A stretch of DNA of 64,000 nucleotides from Jiangella alba. GTDB taxonomy: Bacteria > Actinomycetota > Actinomycetes > Jiangellales > Jiangellaceae. The notes under the pieces are model-generated. The model saw only the letters and a list, made by a program, of their open reading frames with translations. It was not told the origin of the DNA and did no database searches. Below are positions 50,301 to 57,260 of this stretch, piece after piece. The stretch covers positions 1 to 64,000 of the forward strand of contig NZ_FNUC01000003.1 of NCBI RefSeq assembly GCF_900106035.1, read 5' to 3'. Position 1 is the first letter of the stretch; each line of letters opens with the position of its first letter. The translations under genes were made by a program, and so were the position numbers.

Positions 50301-50513
50301 GCCCTCGCCCGCGGCGACGGCGGCCGCGCGGCCCGGCTGATCGCGCTCGGCCGTCGCGTCGGCGCCGTCGAGCTGCTGGGCGACGTCCGCCACCCGGCCT
50401 TCGTCGAGCTCGCCGAGCCCGACGAGCAGCTGCTGGCGGCCGAACGCGAGCGCGCCCACGACCTCCCCGGCATCGCCGTCGTGCGGGAGATCGGGACGCT
50501 GCTCCGTCCGTGA
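47310..50513 (+). CDS. AfsR/SARP-family regulator with NB-ARC and TPR regions
   Basis: A 1067-residue regulator. Residues 1-~85 are an OmpR-type winged helix ('ALLARLALAPGRVVGVETIVDDLW'), ~90-235 the BTAD domain ('LLGQLMRALVATGRSAEALAAYEDGRERL', quoted to identify it), ~270-560 an NB-ARC ATPase with Walker A 'LLGPGGVGKTRLA' (~302) and Walker B 'LIVVDNCEHLVD' (~384), and ~650-1050 TPR-like helices. This is the large SARP architecture of actinomycete pathway regulators. It converges with a DrrBA exporter operon whose upstream region holds three SARP-type heptamers, so that operon is a probable target. Confidence 0.92.
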   Translation: MQVSILGPVRVGAAGEIPGAGVRALLARLALAPGRVVGVETIVDDLWAGPPANPANAVQAAASRLRKALNGHPVTVDAVAGGYRLAVARGDVDAAAADALLAGAAAALRDGDPAAAAAGSGQALDLWRGEPLADVGDAPFAPVEAVRLATLRLDLRRTRIEADLRRGSHADLPAELAGLVDDHPLDEALLGQLMRALVATGRSAEALAAYEDGRERLAEAFGADPGPQLRDVHLAVLTHDRPALRLGPESLIAPAAPDAPAGPEPSGPGRPRLRRSVTPLLGRDDELARVEALLDDARLVTLLGPGGVGKTRLATELGLRRLDRTGRPVHLVELAGLRDDADVLPAVLAALGLREVSLVDRAGYPLSRTPIERLRDLLADSDALIVVDNCEHLVDAVAQVVHEIVTASAEVRVLATSRTPLAVDGEAVHPLPALALPPDGAGPLDYPAVRLFHDRARAARPAARLDPDVVTEICRHLDGLPLAIELAAAKVRSMSVEQLAARLDDRFGLLVGGPRSAPERHRTLLAVVRWSWELLGPAEQAVLRRLAVLPVGADAVAAAAVCGFGEVGADAVEAALAGLADQSLLVVDESGGAVRFRLLETVREFADAELDAAGERAATMARLVAWAADLALRAEPNLRGRSQVTWFGVLAGEHDNLVAGLRAAIDTGDTGSAYTIAVTMCWYWAALGLHFEVAGWGEQLIAMDGPADPSTAAVLYAIMIPNSLVAGPTRMGVRYIRRLRRLVRDDAGLSPLARAFGELVLAAMNGRPSELQRAAASVEAAGDPWARSMASLFFSILADNEGERGESRRLAQEARTGFAALGDRWGVAMTSMTLGLTEAADGDGTTAIELLDEAVRSFDILGIREDGRQVQLLRAIVLVRSGEISRGVAELTALQERYPNDPEVVTMAETGLAEAAARLGDALSMLAHYDVAVAAARSEEVGGPPQLRVMALAGAALARLRVGRDDVDDLLADSYRLAVADGDRPVIGVVAVAYGRLALARGDGGRAARLIALGRRVGAVELLGDVRHPAFVELAEPDEQLLAAERERAHDLPGIAVVREIGTLLRP

Positions 50514-50516
50514 GGG

Positions 50517-51350
50517 TCAGGACTTGCGGCGGTAGGCCCGCACGGTCAGCGGCGCGAACACCGCGACCAGGGCCGCGCAGCCGATCAGCGACCACCCGAT
50601 CGCGCCCGCCTCCGGAGCGCCGGCCATCAGCCCGCGCACCGCGGTGACCAGGTGCGACACCGGGTTGACGTCGACCCAGGCGCGCAGCCAGCCGGGCATC
50701 GTCGACGGGTCGACGAACACGTTGCTGGCGAACGTCAGCGGGAACATCGCCAGCATGCTGACGCCCTGCACCGCGCCGGCCGAGCGCATGACCAGCCCGA
50801 GGAAGGCGAAGATCCAGCTCAGCGAGAACGCGAACACCAGCACCAGCAGCACGGCGGCGACCACGTCGAACACGGTGCCGTCCGGCCGGAAGCCCATGGC
50901 CATGCCGACGCCGAGGCAGACGACCGCCGCCACGACGTAGCGGATGCTGTCGGCCAGCAGCGCGCCGACCAGCGCGGACGGCCGCCAGATCGGCAGCGAG
51001 CGGAACCGGTCGAAGATGCCCTTGCCGATGTCGGTGTTCAGTGAGATGCCGGTGTACAGCGACGCCATCACGACGGTCTGCACGAGGATGCCGGGCAGCA
51101 CGAACTGCAGGTACTGCTGCGTGCTGCCGGAGACGGCGCCGCCGAACAGGTAGACGAACATCACGATGAAGATCACCGGCTGGAACGTCACGTCGAACAA
51201 CTGCTCCGGGATGCGCCGGATCTTCAGCACGCTGCGCCAGCCCAGCGTCAGGCTGGCCGACAGCGCGCTCGGCGGCTGCGGGCGCTCCACCCGGGCGGCG
51301 ACGCTGCTGGCCGGCCGCTCGACGGCGCGGGTCTCGGTGGTGGTGGTCAT
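50517..51350 (-). CDS. ABC-2 type permease, DrrB-like
   Basis: A 277-residue membrane protein with six predicted helices. '[27 protein letters not shown]' is the N-terminal ABC2_membrane block, followed by '[16 protein letters not shown]' and '[12 protein letters not shown]', typical of the daunorubicin-resistance permease family. The ATG overlaps the stop of the ATPase gene upstream (ATGA), so the pair makes one exporter. Its stop is 3 bp from the SARP stop. The cargo is unknown, probably a hydrophobic small molecule. Confidence 0.92.
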   Translation of the reverse strand: MTTTTETRAVERPASSVAARVERPQPPSALSASLTLGWRSVLKIRRIPEQLFDVTFQPVIFIVMFVYLFGGAVSGSTQQYLQFVLPGILVQTVVMASLYTGISLNTDIGKGIFDRFRSLPIWRPSALVGALLADSIRYVVAAVVCLGVGMAMGFRPDGTVFDVVAAVLLVLVFAFSLSWIFAFLGLVMRSAGAVQGVSMLAMFPLTFASNVFVDPSTMPGWLRAWVDVNPVSHLVTAVRGLMAGAPEAGAIGWSLIGCAALVAVFAPLTVRAYRRKS

Positions 51351-52312
51351 GCGGCGGTCCTCTCGGCGTCGTCGTCGGCGCTGTGGCCGGTCAGGGTGAG
51401 GAAGACCTCGTCCAGGCTGGGGCGCTGCACGCCGATCTCGTCGATGCGGACGCCCTCGGCGCGCAGCCGGATCATCAGGTCGGCGACGAGGTCGGGGTCG
51501 GCGACCGGTGCGGTGATGACGCCGGCTTCCGGCGTGCGGTGCGGCGTGGTGTCCAGGGTCTGCGCCACCAGCCGCTCGGCGAGGTCGCGCTGCGTCTCGT
51601 CGGCCAGCCGCAGGTGCAGCGAGCTGCGGCCCACGGACGCCTTGAGGTCGGCGCTGGTGCCCTCGGCGATGACGGTGCCGCGGTCGATGACGGCGATGCG
51701 GTCGGCCAGCTGGTCGGCCTCGTCGAGGTACTGCGTGGTGAGCAGCACCGTCGTGCCGCCGGCGACGAGGTCGCGGACGATGTCCCAGACCTGCCCGCGG
51801 CTGCGCGGGTCCAGGCCGGTGGTCGGCTCGTCCAGGAACAGCACGTCCGGCGTGACGACGATGCTGGCCGCGAGGTCGATGCGCCGGCGCATGCCGCCGG
51901 AGAAGTGCTTGACCGGCCGGCTCGCGGCGTCGGTGAGGTCGAAGCTCTCCAGCAGCTCGGCCGCCCGCCGCTTCGACTGGGTGCGGCTCAGACCGACCAG
52001 CCGCGACTGCAGCACCAGGTTCTCGGTGCCGGTGAGGTCCTCGTCGACCGACGCGTACTGGCCGGTCAGGCCGATGAACTTGCGCACCTCGTCGGCGTCG
52101 TCGACGACGTCGCGGCCCAGCACCCGCGCGCTGCCGCCGTCGGGGCGCAGCAGGGTGGTGAGCATGCGGACGGTGGTGGTCTTCCCGGCGCCGTTCGGCC
52201 CGAGGACCCCGTACACGGTGCCGGCGCGGACGGCGAGGTCGACGCCGTCGACGGCGCGGTTCTCGCCGAACGTCTTGACCAGGCCGTGTGCCTCGATGGC
52301 CAGTGTGGTCAT
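51347..52312 (-). CDS. ABC transporter ATPase, DrrA-like
   Basis: A 321-residue nucleotide-binding protein: Walker A '[15 protein letters not shown]', Q-loop '[18 protein letters not shown]', signature '[12 protein letters not shown]', Walker B '[12 protein letters not shown]' and H-loop '[13 protein letters not shown]'. The C-terminal ~90 residues match the DrrA tail ('[21 protein letters not shown]'). AGGAGG precedes the ATG by 5 nt. It heads the two-gene exporter operon, with SARP-box repeats about 50-75 bp upstream. Confidence 0.93.
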   Translation of the reverse strand: MTTLAIEAHGLVKTFGENRAVDGVDLAVRAGTVYGVLGPNGAGKTTTVRMLTTLLRPDGGSARVLGRDVVDDADEVRKFIGLTGQYASVDEDLTGTENLVLQSRLVGLSRTQSKRRAAELLESFDLTDAASRPVKHFSGGMRRRIDLAASIVVTPDVLFLDEPTTGLDPRSRGQVWDIVRDLVAGGTTVLLTTQYLDEADQLADRIAVIDRGTVIAEGTSADLKASVGRSSLHLRLADETQRDLAERLVAQTLDTTPHRTPEAGVITAPVADPDLVADLMIRLRAEGVRIDEIGVQRPSLDEVFLTLTGHSADDDAERTAA

Positions 52313-52358
52313 GCGGTCCTCCTGAGTTGATGTGCTCAGGATTCAGCGTCGGGGGTGC

Positions 52359-52387
52359 GGCTGACCGGCCGCTGACAGAGCGCTGAC
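52359..52387 (-). promoter_or_regulatory. Three SARP-type heptamer repeats upstream of drrA-like gene
   Basis: On the minus strand, GTCAGCG (52387-52381), GTCAGCG (52376-52370) and GTCAGCC (52365-52359) follow at exactly 11-bp intervals, separated by 4-bp spacers. Direct heptamers with 4-bp spacing just upstream of a -10 are the classic SARP binding arrangement. The last heptamer ends 46 bp before the drrA-like ATG. Confidence 0.7.
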
Positions 52388-52409
52388 GGACCTCGTCAGA
52401 GGCTGGTCG

Positions 52410-53222
52410 TCAGAGTTTGGCGACCACCGCGGCGAGCAGGGCGCTGATGCGCGGGCCGGCGGCCTGACCTGCCTCGATGACCTCGGCGTGGCTCAGCGGC
52501 GTGGTGCTGATGCCGGCGGCGGGGTTGGTGACCAGCGAGATGCCGAGCACCTCGAGGCCGGCCTCGCGCGCGGCGATGGCCTCCAGCGCCGTCGACATGC
52601 CGACGAGGTCGCCGCCGAGGCGCTGCGCCATGCGGACCTCGGCCGGGGTCTCGTAGTGCGGGCCGCGGAACTGGACGTAGACGCCGTCGGGCAGGCTCGG
52701 GTCGACCTCGCGGGCGACGGCGCGCAGCCGCTGCGCGTAGAGGTCGGTGAGGTCGACGAAGTTCGCCCCCTCGATGGGCGACTCGGCGGTCAGGTTGAGG
52801 TGGTCGCTGATCAGCACCGGCGTGCCGGCCGGCCACTCCTCGCGCAGCCCGCCGCAGCCGTTCGTCAGTACCAGCGTGCGTGCGCCCGCCGCGGCCGCCG
52901 TGCGCACCCCATGCACGACGGCGCGCACGCCGCGGCCCTCGTAGAGGTGGGTGCGGGCGCCGAGGACGAGGGCGTGCCGGCCGGTGTCGCCGATGCGGAC
53001 GGAGCGCAGCGTGCCCACGTGCCCCTCGACGGCCGGCTTCGCGAACCCGGGGACGTCGGTGCTCGGGATGGTCGCCACGGTCTCGCCGACGAGGTCGGCC
53101 GCGCCGCCCCACCCGGACCCCAGCACCAGCGCGATGTCGTGCCGCTCCACCCCGGTGGCGGCGGCGATGTGCTCGGCCGCGGCCCGTGCGGCGGCCCGCG
53201 GATCGTCCAGCAGCTCGGTCAC
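52410..53222 (-). CDS. Purine nucleoside phosphorylase
   Basis: A 270-residue trimeric-type PNP that phosphorolyses (deoxy)inosine and (deoxy)guanosine. 'IALVLGSGWGGAADLV' is the phosphate loop, 'GRTHLYEG'-like 'ARTHLYEGRG' the conserved His-Tyr-Glu, 'LVLTNGCGGLREEW' the mid-domain block, and 'ISLVTNPAAGIS' carries the base-binding Asn. The GTG at 53222 gives the usual length; TACAGT lies 6 nt upstream, so the transcript is probably leaderless. It takes inosine from adenosine deaminase (22239), releasing sugar-1-phosphate for the mutase. Confidence 0.93.
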   Translation of the reverse strand: MTELLDDPRAAARAAAEHIAAATGVERHDIALVLGSGWGGAADLVGETVATIPSTDVPGFAKPAVEGHVGTLRSVRIGDTGRHALVLGARTHLYEGRGVRAVVHGVRTAAAAGARTLVLTNGCGGLREEWPAGTPVLISDHLNLTAESPIEGANFVDLTDLYAQRLRAVAREVDPSLPDGVYVQFRGPHYETPAEVRMAQRLGGDLVGMSTALEAIAAREAGLEVLGISLVTNPAAGISTTPLSHAEVIEAGQAAGPRISALLAAVVAKL

Positions 53223-53320
53223 CGGCCGACTGTACCTTGCGGGGGCGCCCGCCTCGTCCGCTGCTTCGGCCACTCTCGTCGAGGATGCTGACCGCCCGGG
53301 GTCCGGGGGTTGGATGCGAC

Positions 53321-53361
53321 GTGTTGACGGTGGCGCCAACTGTTGGCGTCAGCGTCAACAC
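53321..53361. terminator. Nested hairpin after lspA
   Basis: GTGTTGACG (53321-53329) pairs with CGTCAACAC (53353-53361), and inside it GCCAAC (53335-53340) with GTTGGC (53342-53347). It starts 30 bp past the lspA stop, on the way to the PNP promoter, so it is most likely a terminator; a regulatory site for PNP is the alternative. Confidence 0.6.
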
Positions 53362-53390
53362 GCGCGAACGCAGCACCGCCCGTATGGCGG

Positions 53391-53981
53391 TCAGGCGCCG
53401 GCCTTCGGTGCGGAGTCGCGGCGGACGCCGTCGATGCTGACGCCGCGCCAGGTCAGGATCGCGATGAGGACGGCCGCCACCGTGATGGCGATGTCGGCGA
53501 CGTTACCCACGAACAGGCCGCCGTAGTCGATGAAGTCGACGACGTGGCCCTCGGGGAAGCCCGGATCGCGGAACAGCCGGTCGATGAGGTTGCCGAACGC
53601 GCCGCCCAGCAGCAGCCCGAGCGCGATGGCCCACGCCGTCGAGCCGAGCTTCGCCGACGCCCGGATGACCGCCGCGATCACGACGACCACGAGCAGCGTG
53701 AGCAGCCACGTCAGCCCTGTCGCGATCGAGAACGCCGCGCCCGAGTTGTACAGCAGCCGCAGCTGCAGCAGGTCGCCGACGATCTCGATCGGCTCGCGGC
53801 CGGCCAGCTCGCGCTCGGCCCACCACTTGGTCAGCTGGTCGGCCGCCGTCAGCGCGACGGTGATGGCGGCGAGCCGGCCGATCAGCCGCCAGTTCGTCGA
53901 CGAGGACGGCGCGGGCTGCTCGGGCGATGGGTCGCCGGCCGCGGGATCGTCGCCGGCCGCGGGGTCGGGTGTGGTCGGCAC
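53391..53981 (-). CDS. lspA: Lipoprotein signal peptidase (signal peptidase II)
   Basis: A 197-residue membrane aspartyl protease that cleaves prolipoprotein signal peptides. Four membrane helices are present; 'ALTAADQLTKWWAE' is in the first, and the catalytic Asp residues are in 'GGAFGNLIDRLF' and 'FVGNVADIAI'. The GTG start at 53981 is preferred; an upstream GTG at 54056 would add 25 residues that reach within 8 bp of the divergent lpdA-like gene. The Pro/Asp-rich N-terminal tail before helix 1 is common in actinomycetes. Confidence 0.93.
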   Translation of the reverse strand: MPTTPDPAAGDDPAAGDPSPEQPAPSSSTNWRLIGRLAAITVALTAADQLTKWWAERELAGREPIEIVGDLLQLRLLYNSGAAFSIATGLTWLLTLLVVVVIAAVIRASAKLGSTAWAIALGLLLGGAFGNLIDRLFRDPGFPEGHVVDFIDYGGLFVGNVADIAITVAAVLIAILTWRGVSIDGVRRDSAPKAGA

Positions 53982-54063
53982 GGTGTAAGGGTGCCATGCC
54001 GGTGCGCCGCGCCCCAGCACCGGGCGGACGACAGAGCGTACCGGTGTACGGGACAATGGCCGG

Positions 54064-55431
54064 GTGACACGTGTGGCGATTCTCGGTGGCGGACCCGGCG
54101 GCTACGAGGCGGCGCTGGTGGCGGCGCAGCTCGGAGCGGAGGTCACGCTGGTCGACCGCGACGGCCTGGGCGGCTCGGCCGTCCTCACCGACTGCGTGCC
54201 CAGCAAGACCCTCATCGCGACCGCCGAGGTGGTCAGCGACGCCGCCGAGTCCGCGGAACTGGGCGTCGAGCTGGGCCACGACTCCGTCGGCGTCGACCTG
54301 CGGCGGGTCAACAAGCGGGTGCTCGAACTGGCCAAGGCGCAGTCGGCCGACACCGCGGCGACGGTCGAGAAGGCCGGCGTGCGCATCGTGCGCGGCAGCG
54401 GGCGGCTGGCGCCCGGCGACCGCGTCGTCGTCGACGATGGCGCCCACGAGTTCGTCGCCGACGTCGCGCTGCTGGCCACGGGCGCGCGGCCGCGCATCCT
54501 GCCCGAGGCCGAGCCCGACGGCGAGCGCATCCTCACCTGGGAGCAGGTCTACGACCTCGACGAGCTCCCGTCGCACCTGATCGTCGTCGGTTCCGGCGTC
54601 ACCGGCGCCGAGTTCGCCAGCGCCTACAACGCGCTCGGGTCCGAGGTCACGCTGGTGTCGTCGCGCGACCGCGTCCTGCCCGGCGAGGACGCCGACGCCG
54701 CGTACGTCCTGGAAGAGGTGTTCGCGCGGCGCGGGCTGAACGTGCTGTCGCGGTCGCGGGCGGCGTCGGTGCGGCGCGACGGCTCGGGGGTCGTCGTGAC
54801 GCTGACGGACGGGCGCGCGGTGCGCGGCTCGCACTGCCTCATGGCGGTCGGGTCGGTGCCGAACGTCGAGGGGCTCGGGCTGTCCGACTGCGGCGTGGCG
54901 CTCGACGACCGCGGCTTCGTCAAGGTCGACCGCGTGTCCCGCACGTCGGCGCGCGGCGTGTACGCGGCCGGCGACGTCACCGGCGTCAACATGCTCGCGT
55001 CGGTGGCGGCCATGCAGGGGCGGACGGCCATGTGGCACGCCCTCGGCGACGCCGTGTCGCCGCTGAACCTCAAGACCGTCGCCGCGAACGTCTTCACCGA
55101 CCCCGAGATCGCCACCGTCGGCTGGTCCCAGGCCGCCGTCGACGCCGGCGACATCGACGCCGTGGCCGTCAAGCTGCCGCTGGCCACCAACGCGCGGGCG
55201 AAGATGCTGGGCATCCGCGACGGTTTCGTGAAGCTGTTCTGCCGGCCCGGCACCGGCATCATCGTCGGCGGGGTCGTGGTGGCGCCGCGGGCCAGCGAGC
55301 TGATCCACCCCATCTCACTGGCGGTCGAGGCCGCCCTCACCGTCGACCAGATGGCCCGCGCCTTCACCGTCTACCCGTCGCTGTCCGGCTCGGTGGCCGA
55401 GGCGGCGCGGCAGCTGCACCGCCGCGACTAA
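54064..55431 (+). CDS. Lpd-like NAD(P)H:quinone reductase flavoprotein (LpdA type)
   Basis: A 455-residue FAD protein of the disulfide-reductase superfamily. 'AILGGGPGGYEAAL' is the FAD loop, 'LIVVGSGVTGAEFASAYNALGS' the NAD(P) loop, and 'VYAAGDVTGVNMLASVAAMQGR' the second FAD motif. The redox site reads 'GGSAVLTDCVPSKT': the second Cys (Cys44) is present but the first (position 39) is Ala, so a CxxxxC disulfide cannot form. The same pattern is known from the M. tuberculosis LpdA group (Rv3303c-like), which reduces quinones and not lipoamide. Start GTG; divergent from lspA. Confidence 0.88.
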   Translation: MTRVAILGGGPGGYEAALVAAQLGAEVTLVDRDGLGGSAVLTDCVPSKTLIATAEVVSDAAESAELGVELGHDSVGVDLRRVNKRVLELAKAQSADTAATVEKAGVRIVRGSGRLAPGDRVVVDDGAHEFVADVALLATGARPRILPEAEPDGERILTWEQVYDLDELPSHLIVVGSGVTGAEFASAYNALGSEVTLVSSRDRVLPGEDADAAYVLEEVFARRGLNVLSRSRAASVRRDGSGVVVTLTDGRAVRGSHCLMAVGSVPNVEGLGLSDCGVALDDRGFVKVDRVSRTSARGVYAAGDVTGVNMLASVAAMQGRTAMWHALGDAVSPLNLKTVAANVFTDPEIATVGWSQAAVDAGDIDAVAVKLPLATNARAKMLGIRDGFVKLFCRPGTGIIVGGVVVAPRASELIHPISLAVEAALTVDQMARAFTVYPSLSGSVAEAARQLHRRD

Positions 55432-55901
55432 CCGCTGACGAAGAACGGCGCCGGGTCGTCCTTCAGCGCCTGCAGCAGCCGCTGCTGCTGGTCGCCGGTC
55501 AGCGGCGGCAGCTCGTCCGGCGCGAACCAGCCGACCGCCAGCGACTCGTCGTCGTTGACCTTGGCCTCGCCGCCGACCGGGCGACACCGGAAGGCGATGT
55601 CGAGGAACTGGACGCGGTCGCCGTTCGGGTAGGCCGCCGGCGTGCCGGCGACGACGCTGCTGAGGCGCTCGACCTCGATGCGCACCCCGGTCTCCTCCCA
55701 CGCCTCCCGCACGACGGCGACGGCGGGCTGCTCGCCGGGCTCGAGGATGCCGCTGATCAGCGCCCACTGCCCGGTGTCGGAGCGCTGGTGCAGCAGCACC
55801 CGCCCCTCCCCGTCGACGACGACCGCCGTGACGCCGCTCAGCCACAGCAACTCGTGGCCGACGCGCTCGCGCAGCGCCAGGATGAACTCAGGCGTCGGCA
55901 C
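55428..55901 (-). CDS. Nudix hydrolase
   Basis: A 157-residue protein with a complete Nudix box, 'GILEPGEQPAVAVVREAWEETGV' (pattern G-x5-E-x7-REUXEEXGU), after 'GVTAVVVDGEGRVLLHQRSDTGQWALIS'. It resembles the MutT/NudX-type hydrolases annotated as acting on nucleoside-diphosphate derivatives; the substrate is unknown. Its stop codon overlaps the stop of the converging lpdA-like gene within a TTAG-type junction. Confidence 0.9.
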   Translation of the reverse strand: MPTPEFILALRERVGHELLWLSGVTAVVVDGEGRVLLHQRSDTGQWALISGILEPGEQPAVAVVREAWEETGVRIEVERLSSVVAGTPAAYPNGDRVQFLDIAFRCRPVGGEAKVNDDESLAVGWFAPDELPPLTGDQQQRLLQALKDDPAPFFVSG

Positions 55902-55921
55902 GGCTCAGCGCTTCGCCGAGC

Positions 55922-57160
55922 TCACTCGAACCCGCCGAAGTCGCCGCCGCCGCCGTCGAAACCGCCACCGCCCCAGTCACCGCCGCCGCCGTCGAAGCCA
56001 CCGCCACCGAAGTCGCCACCGCCACCGTCGAAGCCGCCGCCATCGCCACCGCCGTCGATGTAGACGGGGTTGGACAGCGCCGAACCCAGCATGGTGCCCA
56101 TGAGCATGCCCGGCAGCAGGCCGCCGAAGTACCCGCCGGCCCACCCGCCGTACGCGGGGCCCGCGTCGTAGTACGGACGGCGTTCGCCGTCGCCGACCGG
56201 GACCATGCGGGTCTCGGGATCGGCGCCGGCCTTGACCCGCATCGCGTCGGCGGCGCAGGCCGGGACCGTGCGCGGCGCGCCACCGATGGGCGCCCAGTCC
56301 ACGTCCTCGACGGACGGGCCGTGGCCGGGGTCGAAGAAGCAGGGCAGCCGGCGCTCCGGGATCGGCTCGCCCTTGACCCGCGCATCGACGCAGGCCAGCA
56401 GCCAGCGGCCCTCCTCGAGGGCGGTGGTGACGGGCTTGAGATCGGTGGGCCGCTCGGCGCGGTCGGCGAAGGTCTTGGCGTTCTCGTAGAGGTCGAGGGC
56501 GCGGCCGTACTCGTTGCGGGCCTCGATCGGGACCTTGGAGTCGTGACGGAGGTCGAGGTCGAGCTCGGACAGCCGCTCGCCGTACTTGGTGATGTCCTCC
56601 TCGAGGGCGCCGCGGACCTGCACGAGTTGCGCACGTTCCTTGCTGCGCTTGTTGCGGCGGTACAGCAGGAAGCCGCCACCGCCGGCGGCCGCCAGGATGG
56701 CGAGCGGGAGCAGCCCGCCTCCTCCACTGTCACGCGATCCGGAACCCGTACCGCCCCCAGAGCCCTGCCCGGAGATGGCCTGCTCCGCCGTCGCGACGAA
56801 GTCGGAGATGCCGCTGCCGAGATTGTCGCTCGCGTTGCCGAGTTCCTGGCTCGCCATCCCCTCGGCATCCCGGAATTCGGTCGAGCCGGCGCTGAGTCTC
56901 TGGTCTCCGAAGACCACGAGATAGGTGCCGTCGCCCAGTTGCTGGTTCAACGCGGCGGCCGCGCCCGAATTGGCCAGCGCTGCGGGGAGAACCGCGACGT
57001 AGAACGTCGACGACGCGTCCTCGACGGCGGAACGCGCCGTGGACTGTGCGCTGCTGTCGAACGTGACGCCGAGCTCACTGAGTTCGTCGACCGCGGCCGG
57101 GTCGACGTAGAGCGGGTCGGATTGGAGGGCGGCGGCGACGTCGTCCAAGCTGCTCGACAT
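55922..57160 (-). CDS. Single-pass membrane protein with Gly-rich FDGGGGD tail
   Basis: A 412-residue protein. Residues 1-~125 are a soluble domain ('LVVFGDQRLSAG'; resembles TPM-type outer domains only loosely). A Ser/Gly linker leads to one membrane helix at ~150-165 ('LLPLAILAAAGGGGFLLYRR') followed by basic residues. Then comes a coiled, charged segment ('ALEEDITKYGERLSELDLDL') and a Cys-containing module ('RRLPCFFDPGHGPSV', 'PACAADAMRVKAG'). The last ~50 residues repeat F/W-x-GGGGD ('GGGGFDGGGGDFGGG'). No signal peptide. Similar TPM-like proteins with Gly-rich tails occur in actinomycetes; function unknown. Confidence 0.75.
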   Translation of the reverse strand: MSSSLDDVAAALQSDPLYVDPAAVDELSELGVTFDSSAQSTARSAVEDASSTFYVAVLPAALANSGAAAALNQQLGDGTYLVVFGDQRLSAGSTEFRDAEGMASQELGNASDNLGSGISDFVATAEQAISGQGSGGGTGSGSRDSGGGGLLPLAILAAAGGGGFLLYRRNKRSKERAQLVQVRGALEEDITKYGERLSELDLDLRHDSKVPIEARNEYGRALDLYENAKTFADRAERPTDLKPVTTALEEGRWLLACVDARVKGEPIPERRLPCFFDPGHGPSVEDVDWAPIGGAPRTVPACAADAMRVKAGADPETRMVPVGDGERRPYYDAGPAYGGWAGGYFGGLLPGMLMGTMLGSALSNPVYIDGGGDGGGFDGGGGDFGGGGFDGGGGDWGGGGFDGGGGDFGGFE

Positions 57161-57260
57161 ACACCCATCATCCACGGTCTGGCGCGTCGTGCCACGAGCA
57201 GGTCCGGCCGGGACGATCAGCCGCGCCGGCGTTGTCGGGGCCGGATGGTTCGATGGACCC

